Shown here piece after piece: positions 22,001-30,359 of a DNA stretch of 64,000 nucleotides (position 1 is its first letter; every line of letters begins with the position of its first letter). Both the position numbers and the translations under genes were made by a program. The notes under the pieces were generated by a model. The model searched no databases and was not told where the DNA came from. It saw only the letters and a program-made list of their open reading frames with translations. Source of the DNA: Monocercomonoides exilis (lineage: Eukaryota; Preaxostyla; Oxymonadida; Polymastigidae); the NCBI GenBank assembly GCA_001643675.2, contig LSRY02000047.1, forward strand, positions 124,001-188,000. Direction: 5' to 3'.

Positions 22001-23902
22001 GGCGGAAGTGTTTCAATTGAAATGGGGTTGTTCACAAATAACAATCCAAGATTCACAAAATACCCATCTGTGAGAAGAAACATTATCTGTTCAGATTCAG
22101 GATCACTGAGCATCACAAGTTTGAAAGGAGGAGATGGATGGGAAAGAAACACATCACTTTGGATGTTGAATGATGGGTGCAACTTTGGAGGAATAGTTTC
22201 TGAAAGGGAATCGCCGTTCTTCATTCCTGTGCTGGAGAGTGTGAAAAGCGAAGAGAATGGAACAAATACAAATCTCAAATTTGAAGGATCGCTTTTTCTG
22301 CCTTGCAATTTGTCATTCTCTGTCTTGTTCAAAGAAGGTGACGAGGAATTGATTGAAACATTCAACTTCGAAGAATCAGACTTTGAATCAGAAAATGCAG
22401 TTGTTGGAGTGATTGAAACAGAGCTTTTCAGAAAAGCTGGTGATGGAACAGAAGTGTCAGTGCGCATTCTTTTTGGAAATGAAGATTCGCCATCATCAAC
22501 TGATTCATTTATTGTGAAGAATGCAAGCGAAACAAATCAAAAAGATGATGAAAAGATTGTTGAAGGAGGAAAAGAAGGGAAATCGTATTTGTTGTTGATT
22601 GTAATAATCATGGCAATAATCCTTTTGATTGTTCTCGTTGGATTTATTTTGTTTGTTATTCGATGGAAGAAGGTCAAGAATGAGAACAAAGATCTGAGAG
22701 AGATTGTGAATGATAACATCAAAAAGGATCCGAAGGCATTTGAGATGGTTACAATGGAGATGTCACCAGAAGAACAGTGGAGAAGAGCAGAGAAGGAGGC
22801 AGAGAAGAAAAATGAAGAGAGGATCAAGAAGAGAGTGTTTGCGAAAAGCTTGGGACATTCAGAATCATCAGAGCATTTGTTGAGTGAATGTGGCTCAACA
22901 GAATATATTTTGGGAAAAGACTCAGATAAGATCCCTGAATGGGCATTGGAGAAGGTTGATGAGAAAGAAGAAGAGGAAGAGGCAAGAAAGAGAACGCCAT
23001 CGCCTTCCATTTCGTCAACAGACACTGAAACCACATTTGTTCGAGGGGAGGATTTGTGCCCAACCACTTCGTCGATGTCGAATCTGGTGGATGCAATGGC
23101 ATGCTCGTCTCCTCACGAGAAGCTGATTGTGGACTTGAGAGATTCTCTGTTCATGCTGCTTCATGGACGGAATAAGACAAAGGAGATGGCAATTGGCTCC
23201 TTGAAAGAAAGAGAGATGACAGCTGCACAGATCCTGTTCTGGGTGGCTAATCTCGCTCTTCACTCCTTTGATGAAATGGAAAACCCACTTCAATCGCTTT
23301 CCAACTTGAGTCCATACATTGTGCTGTTCTCAGAGCACATGGTGATTTGCATTGTGATGCATTCTGATTTATTGTCCGATGATGATTCAGATTCATCATC
23401 GATTTCCTCGTCGACTGTTGTGACATCTGCAAGCGATGATGACAGTGACTCCCTTCCCTCGTCTGCCTTTGAGGATGAGGATGGCTTCAAAAAAGAGTGC
23501 TTGAGGTGGAAGGCGCCTGAGCTGCTGATCAACAAGAAGATGGGAGCAACCAAGGAGTCGGTGGCATTCTCGATTGGGATGATGCTGTGGGAGTGTCTGA
23601 CACTGGATATTCCATTTGGGGAGTATGAAGCAGAAATAGCTGGAGATAAAATTGTGAAAGGAGAGAGACCAAGTTTGGAGGGAATTCAAAGCTCAAAGCA
23701 TTTGCAAGCAGTCATTTCGTGCACTTCAGGGAATTCTGAAGACAGACCCACATTGGCTGATCTGAAGCGTCACTTTATCCAGTGCTTCCCAGCAAATGCA
23801 GTGCTGATCACAATTTCAGATGCCATTATCGATGAAGAAGATTCTGATGATGAACAAGTGGGCAGTGACAACAACGAAAGCTGTGGGCAATCAGAGTCTT
23901 GA
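16097..23902 (+). CDS. Giant beta-helix receptor with degenerate TKL-type kinase domain, 2601 aa
   Basis: Single-exon type I membrane protein. The hydrophobic leader MLIVFFHLCLLFWVCV is followed by about 2100 residues of beta-helix coils (GGALYVSS, GGGIYVSSGDQSSLTVEQCSF, GRGGALFLDLFGE). The ectodomain is modular: four similar units start near nt 17655, 18660, 19855 and 20993 with a strand such as SGTVFVSEDGADVLRCG then PCKSFW, and most units close with FGKNIF or FGKNVF blocks. A transmembrane helix lies at about residues 2163-2190 (YLLLIVIIMAIILLIVL). The cytosolic part has a charged linker and a kinase-like C-lobe: RWKAPELL (about 2472), SVAFSIGMMLWECL, IPFGEYE, EDRPTLADLKRHF (about 2548). 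The catalytic loop reads LSNLSPYIVLF where HRDLKxxN is expected, and no DFG or glycine loop is visible, so it should be a pseudokinase. Role unknown; a surface sensor or adhesin is inferred. Confidence 0.9.
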   Translation: MLIVFFHLCLLFWVCVPNDCFNHHFETLPHCEWNIPFPNPSLHKSSQSKKGSLASQFFYKESEEEEKTCVIPSNHQKLFNVVNSSVNFNQLNLLSNFKTCSLSGDSLSLMNVSSCSFFISSSSLSPFITSSGKVAMSKIRIVLDARSQTIRQSIVHVAKFGSLTMSNSMMKNVALGKLNGTVLYSGKASNVVTDSCQFQNISIVHHSADIRHKKQSAECVDISSSFFENCIQPYYGSITAPSRISFTAKNSSFNSCQNSIIISNEPFDQRQSFNEGNISFVDCFFKCLSPGNHGGALYVSSENVICLILRCHFNECSCGTPDINCNGGSLYSIYCCNVEIFDSNCTYSNGSFCCGGITSYSDQQFFMKNCYFFNCYSIHYAAILIEFPDGSLVDSTVVSACTATYNAGACIYAAKGKGHITDSCFEGCESGRYGALTFNNIYGVNHGGTIKYCFFDGNKARNSTNGVDISLSESWVGKLSDSDVIGCCSTSSHPRAVDGTNNKDYWLPDAVTSLNGFDQLFVSWLRGADESGCGYRARPFKTIGHALIKRSTQNVVVFSGHYEESSISIYSFKMEFIGHRCDNSVVRSRDVTSGESLISVDNGDLIMEAFTLIHDSSTSASGSLLSVDGNGAAKLEGCEIQSESESPAQPFSRSLIETKGGSTTVISKCLFKNICMENIPLISMESVNNVAFSGSVFDGIVRKSGNGSLVEVTVDEGEKLSLVDFRIYNCSCLDGNGGALIVKMKDGSEVAIGNKSSNEFGSGFEQCKANKGANERGVGGGIMIDCTAGGKAFDFGNIIFTGNQAVFGKNVFVIATGVEELCSRSKFGFILDENSLDELMGFEECEIGAAIPLVLFWKPYPSVVVVSGSTGSDHLKCGFSVSPCRSLQYAEKTNFGSSARKIKIVPPFKFDCSSVLETRDCEISVERKGTVIEVVGDSSSPENGFVETRINATFSNISFSLPSSLPQSKPFLCCTSHSLNIHNCCVVPSESDVVVEYSFCCVLSGALSLDQFEIADMCFGGFPFICVCGENAEGTLETAFLRNVSSNSKDGLITAEERGSIFIQNSEFSSCALDNCSIVLVINGNFVNITNTDFHSITRQKQNGSCLCISSEDNSESVSVNVSNCEFVNCGVESESNGGGGIYVSSGDQSSLTVEQCSFTSCHAPWSQQGITKNGRGGALFLDLFGENPSFTITNPTFSNNKAEFGKNIFLKCKDLNSTATNDKFAFQYGNMVSDETLFVGSDTKFLNTDLFRFLIKFESGTVFVSEDGADVLRCGSNKDPCKSFWKGMKQIKSDSEEKKIKLKGECSICDEFGISDLTIESSTSTIDEPEMSTLMFENVLPDKNVLLNVNPKVTINHVRISTRSDFVCLNYALIACQNGSITMMSCQFHSLAPHTNPLSVAFVQIFEGFLMIQGLGVESINIERSMIEASNKVNVGVIDMKIQSVNLTDGSLVNVVSIPTGERNEEKKQIQINSSSFLSVNGKTDESRILSCIDSTSTNIFVVESNFSGCQLPETQKGGCVFIELCEGGTFNLNECIIEMCGCSTTNGRGGGLYLRTELTTKLSIHIEPLKFEANTAHVGRDMFVECSDLNTQLNETMFKMDFDPSVFVRLNALYGIDRNEFSSEPVNLLDFILIYQSDTIIVSAEQTKGGSDTKQCGTLALPCATIGYSLIHLTHKVDSRLLVDLKSVINCEIELCDVTMTSRKKTAASIEIEEITEMEKSCIVQCSGSVVLKQISFSFPTEMTTAHSSFLYSEHAALSIESCQFSGKTSIDKSHISFALVEILDSELSVFDLLIENISVAHPFLICIHSFCGNMSLDKVRVNSVQVEKNVVLVEGKENVDTDLAGESFDFLHSKFENISISNEESSVINVDKCSCRVSCSNISVVHKSVANKEGSALTMSSHQNIVLDSCLFDGTMNVGNGGDESNSGQNEVCRWNGSMVELKDSSATVKDTIISNASNGALSVSGGSVSIEMGLFTNNNPRFTKYPSVRRNIICSDSGSLSITSLKGGDGWERNTSLWMLNDGCNFGGIVSERESPFFIPVLESVKSEENGTNTNLKFEGSLFLPCNLSFSVLFKEGDEELIETFNFEESDFESENAVVGVIETELFRKAGDGTEVSVRILFGNEDSPSSTDSFIVKNASETNQKDDEKIVEGGKEGKSYLLLIVIIMAIILLIVLVGFILFVIRWKKVKNENKDLREIVNDNIKKDPKAFEMVTMEMSPEEQWRRAEKEAEKKNEERIKKRVFAKSLGHSESSEHLLSECGSTEYILGKDSDKIPEWALEKVDEKEEEEEARKRTPSPSISSTDTETTFVRGEDLCPTTSSMSNLVDAMACSSPHEKLIVDLRDSLFMLLHGRNKTKEMAIGSLKEREMTAAQILFWVANLALHSFDEMENPLQSLSNLSPYIVLFSEHMVICIVMHSDLLSDDDSDSSSISSSTVVTSASDDDSDSLPSSAFEDEDGFKKECLRWKAPELLINKKMGATKESVAFSIGMMLWECLTLDIPFGEYEAEIAGDKIVKGERPSLEGIQSSKHLQAVISCTSGNSEDRPTLADLKRHFIQCFPANAVLITISDAIIDEEDSDDEQVGSDNNESCGQSES

Positions 23903-24877
23903 AACATGCAGGTTTCCCTCTTGCACATTTAATGAATGAAACAATATTTTCAAATTGACAAAAAGACACAAGAGCGCATTTGCTTCGAAGATGAAACATG
24001 AGATTTAAAAGAACTGCCATTACTGGAAGTTGTTTTGGGTCTTTGAAATAAAAGGTTTTTCAAAAGAGAATAACAAGAATCATCGGAAATCGTATAATTA
24101 TAATTGTCAAAAGTTTAATCATCACTCAATCATTCTTATAATCTCATTGAAATTTCTGAATATGTTACACGTTTTGCAAGATCAGTGAAAAAGGAATTTG
24201 TTTGTATTTTGTACAGGAAACATCAAATGTCAACAGCCTTTGCTTGGATTTGAGTTCAAAATACAAATGCTCAAAAAGTTCAATTGTTTTAATAGCACAT
24301 ACTAAAAATGATTATCTTTATTTCTCAAGGGAGTCATGATTAAATTTGACATTTCTTGCTCATTCACTTCACATTTAATTCCATTTCAACAAAACAATAA
24401 ATATTGTTCTCAATATTTTCAAAGGTCTTAAAAAAGCACTTTTTCTATCTTTCAATAGTCCAGATTCTTGAGTGAAAATTGAATTTGTCAAAAAGAAAAA
24501 GGTTGTTGCCAAAAACATAGCAAAATGAAATAAAATAGAAAATGGACTTTAACGACAAGATAGTTTATCAATATGCAAATTTGCAAGTGCATAACATCTC
24601 AACATCCAAAGAAGGTTGACACAAAACAATATGCAGTTGTATTGTCTGCTGTTGTGTGCCAAACGCTGCTTTGGTTCTGAAACATCAGCGCACAAGCAAG
24701 CTGAAAGAAATCAGCATGCTTCAGTTCCCAGATGTGAGTAAATGATGAATGGTTTTGCAGGAGAAAATAGAAAAAATTTTCAATAAAATAAAATAAAAAT
24801 TAAAAAAAAAAAAATTCAAAACATAGAAGAGAAACGCATGAATGGAAAAATTCGAATTTGACGTACAGACATACTGA

Positions 24878-24933
<56 letters not shown>

Positions 24934-25266
24934 AACAGAAATTTTGAAAGCCCACCCATATCCACTTTGACTCTTTTTTTATTTGTTTTTATTTTATTTT
25001 TTCATTTTTTATTTTGGCATTCTATTCGATTATTTTGAGCTGTTATTTGGTTTCTTTTTTTGTTTGTTCGTTTTTCAAATGTCGATGGAAGCCTTTTTTT
25101 CAAAGAAGATGGAAATGAAAACCTGCTTGAAGAAGAAGATGATGAGGAAGGTGAAGAAGAGGAAGAGAAAGGTGAAGAAGAAGAAGAGGAATAAGAAGAA
25201 GATGATGATGATGTTGTTGTTGTTGTTGTTGTTGTTGATATTATTTAAGTAGAATTTTGCAAACAA
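23903..25266. other. Convergent intergenic region with microsatellites
   Basis: Lies between the two pseudokinase genes. The first 950 bases are AT-rich with no gene. From about 25080 the plus strand carries GAA/GAT/AAG triplet repeats and a GTT run (25213-25236). A plus-strand frame here (24983-25252) is low-complexity and is not called as a gene. Confidence 0.5.
24876..24935. repeat. (GAAA)15 microsatellite
   Basis: An uninterrupted tetranucleotide GAAA array of about 60 bases in the spacer between the receptor gene and the soluble pseudokinase gene. It is non-coding on both strands and likely length-polymorphic. Confidence 0.95.
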
Positions 25267-25891
25267 CTATGAAAAAGCTTTGAAAAAAGAAAGAAAGGAA
25301 TTACCACGAAAAAGAAGAGAAGTACAATGAAGAAGGCGACGATGACGACGAGAAAGAAAAAGAGGCAAAACTTTAAGAAGTTTTCGATGATGAAGAAGCA
25401 AACGACGATGACGAAAAAGAAAGGTGAAAGCACGAAGAAGAAATTTACGATAGCGAACAAGAATGGGAAAGGTACGAAGAAGAACATGACGATGACGAAG
25501 AAGAAAAAGAAAAGCATATAGAAGACGACGATGACGAAGAAGAAGAAGAGGAAGAGAAAAAAGAGAAGAAAAAGAGAAAAAAGAAGATGATGAAGGAGCA
25601 TGAGTTGAACTTAATGATGATGAAGATTGTAACTTGCACAAAGAAGTTGAAGAGGAGGAGGAGGAGGAGGAAGTTGATGGTGATTGTGATGATGATGAAG
25701 GAGTAAACCAATGAAACACCTTGGAAAAAAAAGAAGGTGGTGGAATGGAAGAAGAAGAAGCAGAAGTCTGTTCACATCTTTTCAAAAAAACATTCTCTTC
25801 CATAATTTTTCGATGTGACTTTATCTTTTTGACATCACGACAATTTTTGCTGGCTCCTCGCTCTTTGTGTAGCAATTGACGCATCTGCTCT

Positions 25892-25923
<32 letters not shown>

Positions 25924-27399
25924 TAGCAATTGTTGCAATTGTTGCAGTTGTTGCATGTATTTTTGTTGTTGTTGCTGCTGCTGCTGTTTCAGTTCTTGCA
26001 ATTGTTTTTGTTGTTGTTGTTGCTTTAACATTTCTTGTCTCACCATCTCGTTCATCTTCGCATTCAGCTCTTCGTTAATTTCAGTCAGCAACTTGACCTC
26101 CTTCTCGGTCTCTTCTTTTTCTTGAATCAAAAGTGCCATAGATGCGCTCATGTCTGTAGTGCTGCTCTTCGTATCCCTCATTAGATGTTCTCTGTGTTCA
26201 TCTCTTTGTGTGCTTTGTGAGTAATCTCTGTGTTTCTGACTGTCTTCCTTTGTGTCGTTGAAGCTAGTTCTGAGGCTGATATGTGTCAGTTTGTATATTT
26301 CCCATTCCGTCTCATCTTGCCTTGGAAGCTTCGATGCAACACTCTGATGAGAAAGTAGCCACATCAAGTCTAATTTGCTGTCTGGGTTGTGGCCAAGCAA
26401 AATCGATATGAGTGACACAATCCCTTTGTCAATTGTATCCCTGAAGTGATTCATTATGAATATCCTTGTGCAAGATCGTGACAATTCATCCAAATCATCC
26501 TGTGACAAAGAACGGAGCGTGCACAATTCAAAGAGCACAATTCCAAGTTGCCTGAGATCGGTAGCTGATTCTGAAAACGCTTGTGCAGCTGATGACGATG
26601 AACTCGAAGACGAAGCAGATGCTTGTCCCAATGCCGATGATGGCTTCTTGATTCGAAATAAGCCTGATTGATTAAAATCAAAAAACGTTTTCACATTCAG
26701 ATTTGTGTTGAATATTTTAAAAAAAAGGAAAAACTTTATTGCAAACCTAGTTTCACGTGTCCATCAGGTGTCAGACGAATGTTGTTCGAATGAATGTTAC
26801 CATGCTTCAAATCCACTTTGACATATTCAAAAAGTCCCAGCAAAAGTTCTGTTATGATGGTCCATAATTCCTTCAACAAATGAAAAAAATGAAAAACACA
26901 TTTTTTTTATAATATTATTTTATAAATTGCAGATTTAATCTTGTTGATAAATGTAATGTGCAAACTTCATTAGAATAATATCTCCAGTGTTTTTTTCTCT
27001 TCTCAATATCGTCTTTCAGGCATGTTCCATCACAGTATTCAAAAATAATGCACAATTCGCTGCTGTTGAAGTTAATTTCTTTCACAATGTTTTCAGTATA
27101 TGGACTTTTGATTGTTTTCGCTTTCGAAAGTTTCAAGTTAATTTGTTCATTTGCCAAACAAAATTTGTCTTCAAAATGGTAATGCTTCAAAATGTTCTTT
27201 TCTCCATTTTCTTTCATTGTGCTGAACACTCTGCACTCATCAACGTTCCCCAAAACCTTCACAGATATATCTTTCAAAGTGTAATGCACAGATATATTTA
27301 CAATTGAGTTAAATCTGTTAACATTGCAAAAACAAAAAACTGCAAACATTCATCCAATAAAAATTGCTCAAATCTCTTTTCTGCTTGAGATTTTGCCAT
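25267..27399 (-). CDS. Soluble pseudokinase with polyQ/coiled-coil and Ser-rich tail, 4 exons
   Basis: Exons: 27399-27348, 27270-26966, 26870-26747, 26663-25267 (625 aa if the last frame is right). The kinase fold is readable: DEYISVKVLGNVDECRVF (glycine-loop position, degenerate), EKNILKHYHFEDK with a possible beta-3 lysine, ENIVKEINFNSSELCIIFEYCDG (beta-4/5 and hinge), then HGNIHSNNI replacing HRDLKxxN and HVKLGLFR replacing the DFG region. The catalytic Asp is Asn and DFG is lost, so catalysis is unlikely. C-terminal to this come a Ser run, an alpha-helical C-lobe, a coiled coil with long Gln tracts (about nt 25890-26030) and Ser tracts. The final 100 residues are an odd R/H/L repeat and may be out of frame. 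All three donors are gtttgc. A possible 5' UTR intron (27416-27485) precedes the ATG. NEK-like ancestry is only a guess. Confidence 0.75.
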
Positions 27400-27730
27400 C
27401 AAAGCCACTTTAAGTCTGTAAAGAAAATTTTTAAAAAAAAATATGCAGATCAACGTGGATAAAAGCAATTATTGATGAATCAAACTTTGTTAAAGATGAA
27501 ATTATGGTATAATTTGTCAAATGGGATGATATTTTTTGCTTTATAAATATTGTTCCATTCAGAATTTTGGAACAAATTTCTCATTTTTTAAATTTTTTCT
27601 AAACATTTTTGCATGAGAATGTTTGACTTGTTATGATATGAAAGGAGAAAAAGTTCGGAACAAATCGTTGTTTTTTTCACAAAAGCAAGAATTTTGTCCC
27701 AATTTTCATCAAATTACCTTTATTTGAATT

Positions 27731-28800
27731 ATTCAATAGACCTGTGCGACAAGTGGCAATTTTTGCCAGTAACTGACACAGGTGACCGACAGGACAATTT
27801 TTCATGATCATAACCAAAAAAATTTTTGAATTTTCATAATTTGGAATTTTTTCAAATCGAAATAAAAAATTTATAAAACATTTATTCTTTCTAATAATCG
27901 AAAAAATGTGGCATTATCGCGTTATATCGGACAACGAAAATTCCAGTTTTTTTGCGTCTGATATTCCTAAATATGTATTTTATTCATTTTAAAAATAGTT
28001 TTAAGGCGCGGAAAACGTTTTGTCAAAAATAAAAAATGTTTCTAAAATATTACAATTTTGGGTCAATTCCTGATTAGGGTTATCGAAAAAAAGATAAAGT
28101 CGAAATAAAGCTTTTTCAAGACAAATGAAAATTTCAGTTTTTATTGAATTTATGCATTTATTAATGAAGAGTGTTCACTAGAACAGTTTACGGAATAGTT
28201 TAATAAACCTATTGTTTTTTTTTAGGTTTTCATTTCTCTATCAATTTTCGTTTCAACTGTGGTTTTAGGGTAAGAGTTTGCATTTGAATCAACTTTTTAG
28301 GGTTTTGTTTTGTTTTAGGGTTAGGGTTAAAAATAAAAGATAATTTTTGAATAGAATCTTTCAGTGTGAAGCACTGATTGTATGGTTAGGATTTTTCTTG
28401 AATTATTGGATTGGTCTATGGTTCGAATCCCGCCAAGAACTTTTTTTTTATTTTATATTTTTTTATTTTTTTTATCATAACATAAGTTTAATTATTCCAA
28501 AAAGTGATGGCTTGGGATTGTCCAATTGTGCAGATTTATCAGAACGAGAGGGTGAATAATAACTGTGTCAATTTTTACGATTTTTCGACTTTTTTCATTG
28601 ACCAACAATCATTTTTTTTTTGAAAAAAGAAAAATTAAAAACCTGATTTTGACTAACTTCCGCGCTATTTGAATCACCAAAACATGAATATATTTGATTG
28701 ATAAACATTTCTATCAACAGTAAAATCAATTTTTCGATGTCCGATATAACGCGAATTTGCCAAAAATGTCACATATTCCAACAAAATTTTAAATTTATTG
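27731..28800. mobile_element. Possible non-autonomous element with inverted ends
   Basis: Position 27911-27934 reads GGCATTATCGCGTTATATCGGACA. A near match in inverted orientation occurs at about 28733-28757 (gtccgatataacgcgaatttgcc), so the two enclose about 800 bp. Immediately outside on the left, 27731-27800 carries the words TAGACCTGTGCGACA and GTGACCGACAG, which recur in the inverted repeat at 32099-32201. No transposase frame is present. This is consistent with a MITE-like insertion or nested fragments; the boundaries are uncertain. Confidence 0.4.
28304..28331 (+). repeat. Interstitial telomere-like TTAGGG repeats
   Basis: The sequence ttttagggttagggtt occurs at about 28313-28329, with single TTTTAGGG copies just upstream at about 28262 and 28298. 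TTAGGG is the common eukaryotic telomere unit. Only two tandem copies are present, so this is an interstitial remnant or coincidence, not a telomere. Confidence 0.4.
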
Positions 28801-30359
28801 TGAAAAATAGGATGAAATATTTGTCTCAATAAAAAATAAAGAAAGAAAAAAAGAAAATTATATAGAAAGTCAAAAAAAAAAAAATCCATTGTGTATTTTT
28901 TATTATCAAACAAGATTAAGAAATTGATAAAGAAATATAATTGATTTTTTGTATTTGTTTTTTGAAAAATTAATTCATCAAATTTACCAAAATATTTTTT
29001 TAACTGACAAGATCTGTGAAACATGGATTTTTTTATGCCACTGGAAGTCACTTCTGTCACTGACAGTCAGTCTTCTCAATGAAATAAACAAGCTCGAAAA
29101 GGAAACAAAATAACAAAATAAGTTGTTGAGCATCTGAAATGTGTATAATTTCATTTTACTATCTGTTGCAACCATAAATTTTCATTTGATATTTGATTAT
29201 CTTTTTTTTTAATGAAAGAGCCATATATATAAAAACAAAAAAGATTTGAAGATTGCTCTTTGATTGACCGTTTCAATTAATGATCGTTTGAAGATGGATA
29301 TATTTGTTAATATCATTATTTTATTATCTTTGTTTATTTGACTCGTTTTTCAATTTCCATAACATGATGTGACTTCATCCCTTGAATATGTGTAGTTAAT
29401 TTCATATTGAAACCATATCTTTCAAAGTTTTTGAATTATCGTTCCGAATCTTTTGCAAAATAAAGGATTAAATTGAATTTTATTTATATTTAAGTGGCAA
29501 GCAATGTCATTTCCTTTATGGAGCATTAAAACAGGTGATGAAAATAAACGTCTGTGCAATCATATAGACAAAGGAATTGATCCAATTATCTCAAATGTTA
29601 CAAGCTGACCGACTGAATAGTATTTGCTGAGCAATTATTGCTGGATATATTTCATTGAATGTGGAACATCTATGAAGTTTGTATTATTATGTCATTATTT
29701 CATTAGCCTTGGAAAGATCATGACTTCATTTCGAAATCTCTTGCAAATTGATTAAAAAACCAACTTTTCATTCAACTGTTCATTATTCTTCACTGATGTT
29801 GTATGATTTCTTGGAGCTTAGTCATTTTCATTTTATTTTGAACCATATTCGAAAAAAAGTCTTCTTTCTCTTATCTCTCCATCATAAAGTTATTAAAAAT
29901 CCAATATTTGTTTGAAAATTGTTGAAAACATCTGAATTGAGCAAAAAAACTGAACACAGCAGATTCATTGCAGTAACGTCGAATGAATTGATACAAAAAG
30001 AAATGAGAGGCAGGGTGGAGCGATGAAAGAAAGACGAAGGATTTTGAATGTGCTATTTTTTCATTAGAATGAAGCAACAAGTTTCTTGTGAAAAGTTTTT
30101 TGAAGAAGAAAAGAAAGTTGCGGAATAAGCGTTGATTCTGTTTTTTTCCTTGAAATCATATAGTCAAGTTTCATTTCGTTTTTCTTTTGAAAAAATTATT
30201 AAAAATAAAAGAACTTAATAAAATCCTCAAGTGTTTGTTTTTCTTTTTTGCGAAATGAATAAAAAATAACAAAAAGATAGAATAATGGAGATTCAATTTT
30301 CATTGATTAGAATTTGGCTTCACAATTACAAAATACTTAGAAATATCTAATGATGAAAT

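Larger units (their letters stand above)
27400..30359. other. AT-rich gene-poor region, left part
   Basis: No intact gene is supported. Apart from the promoter of the pseudokinase at the left end, it holds element-like sequence at 27731-28800 (listed separately) and AT-rich filler. Short open frames are composition-driven and lack conserved motifs. Confidence 0.55.

Noticed and set aside
24983-25252. Plus-strand 89-codon open frame rich in K and L
   Set aside because: It is a translation of T-rich DNA and GAA/AAG triplets with no motif. It lies opposite the end of a better-supported minus-strand gene.
27271-27347. Alternative 26-nt intron ending at aacag within pseudokinase intron 1
   Set aside because: It would keep the frame but is far shorter than any other intron here. 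The 77-nt intron gives a better kinase alignment (DEYISVKVLGN).
27416-27600. Upstream coding exon MRNLFQNSEWNN.. for the pseudokinase
   Set aside because: It has a good donor (gtttga) and acceptor (tttacag), but joining it to the next exon is out of frame. The ATG at 27399 gives a complete kinase start without it. At most a 5' UTR intron.
28347-28450. tRNA gene suggested by GGTTCGAATCC
   Set aside because: The T-stem does not pair beyond two bases and no acceptor, D or anticodon arms fit upstream. Kept only as a low-interest remnant.
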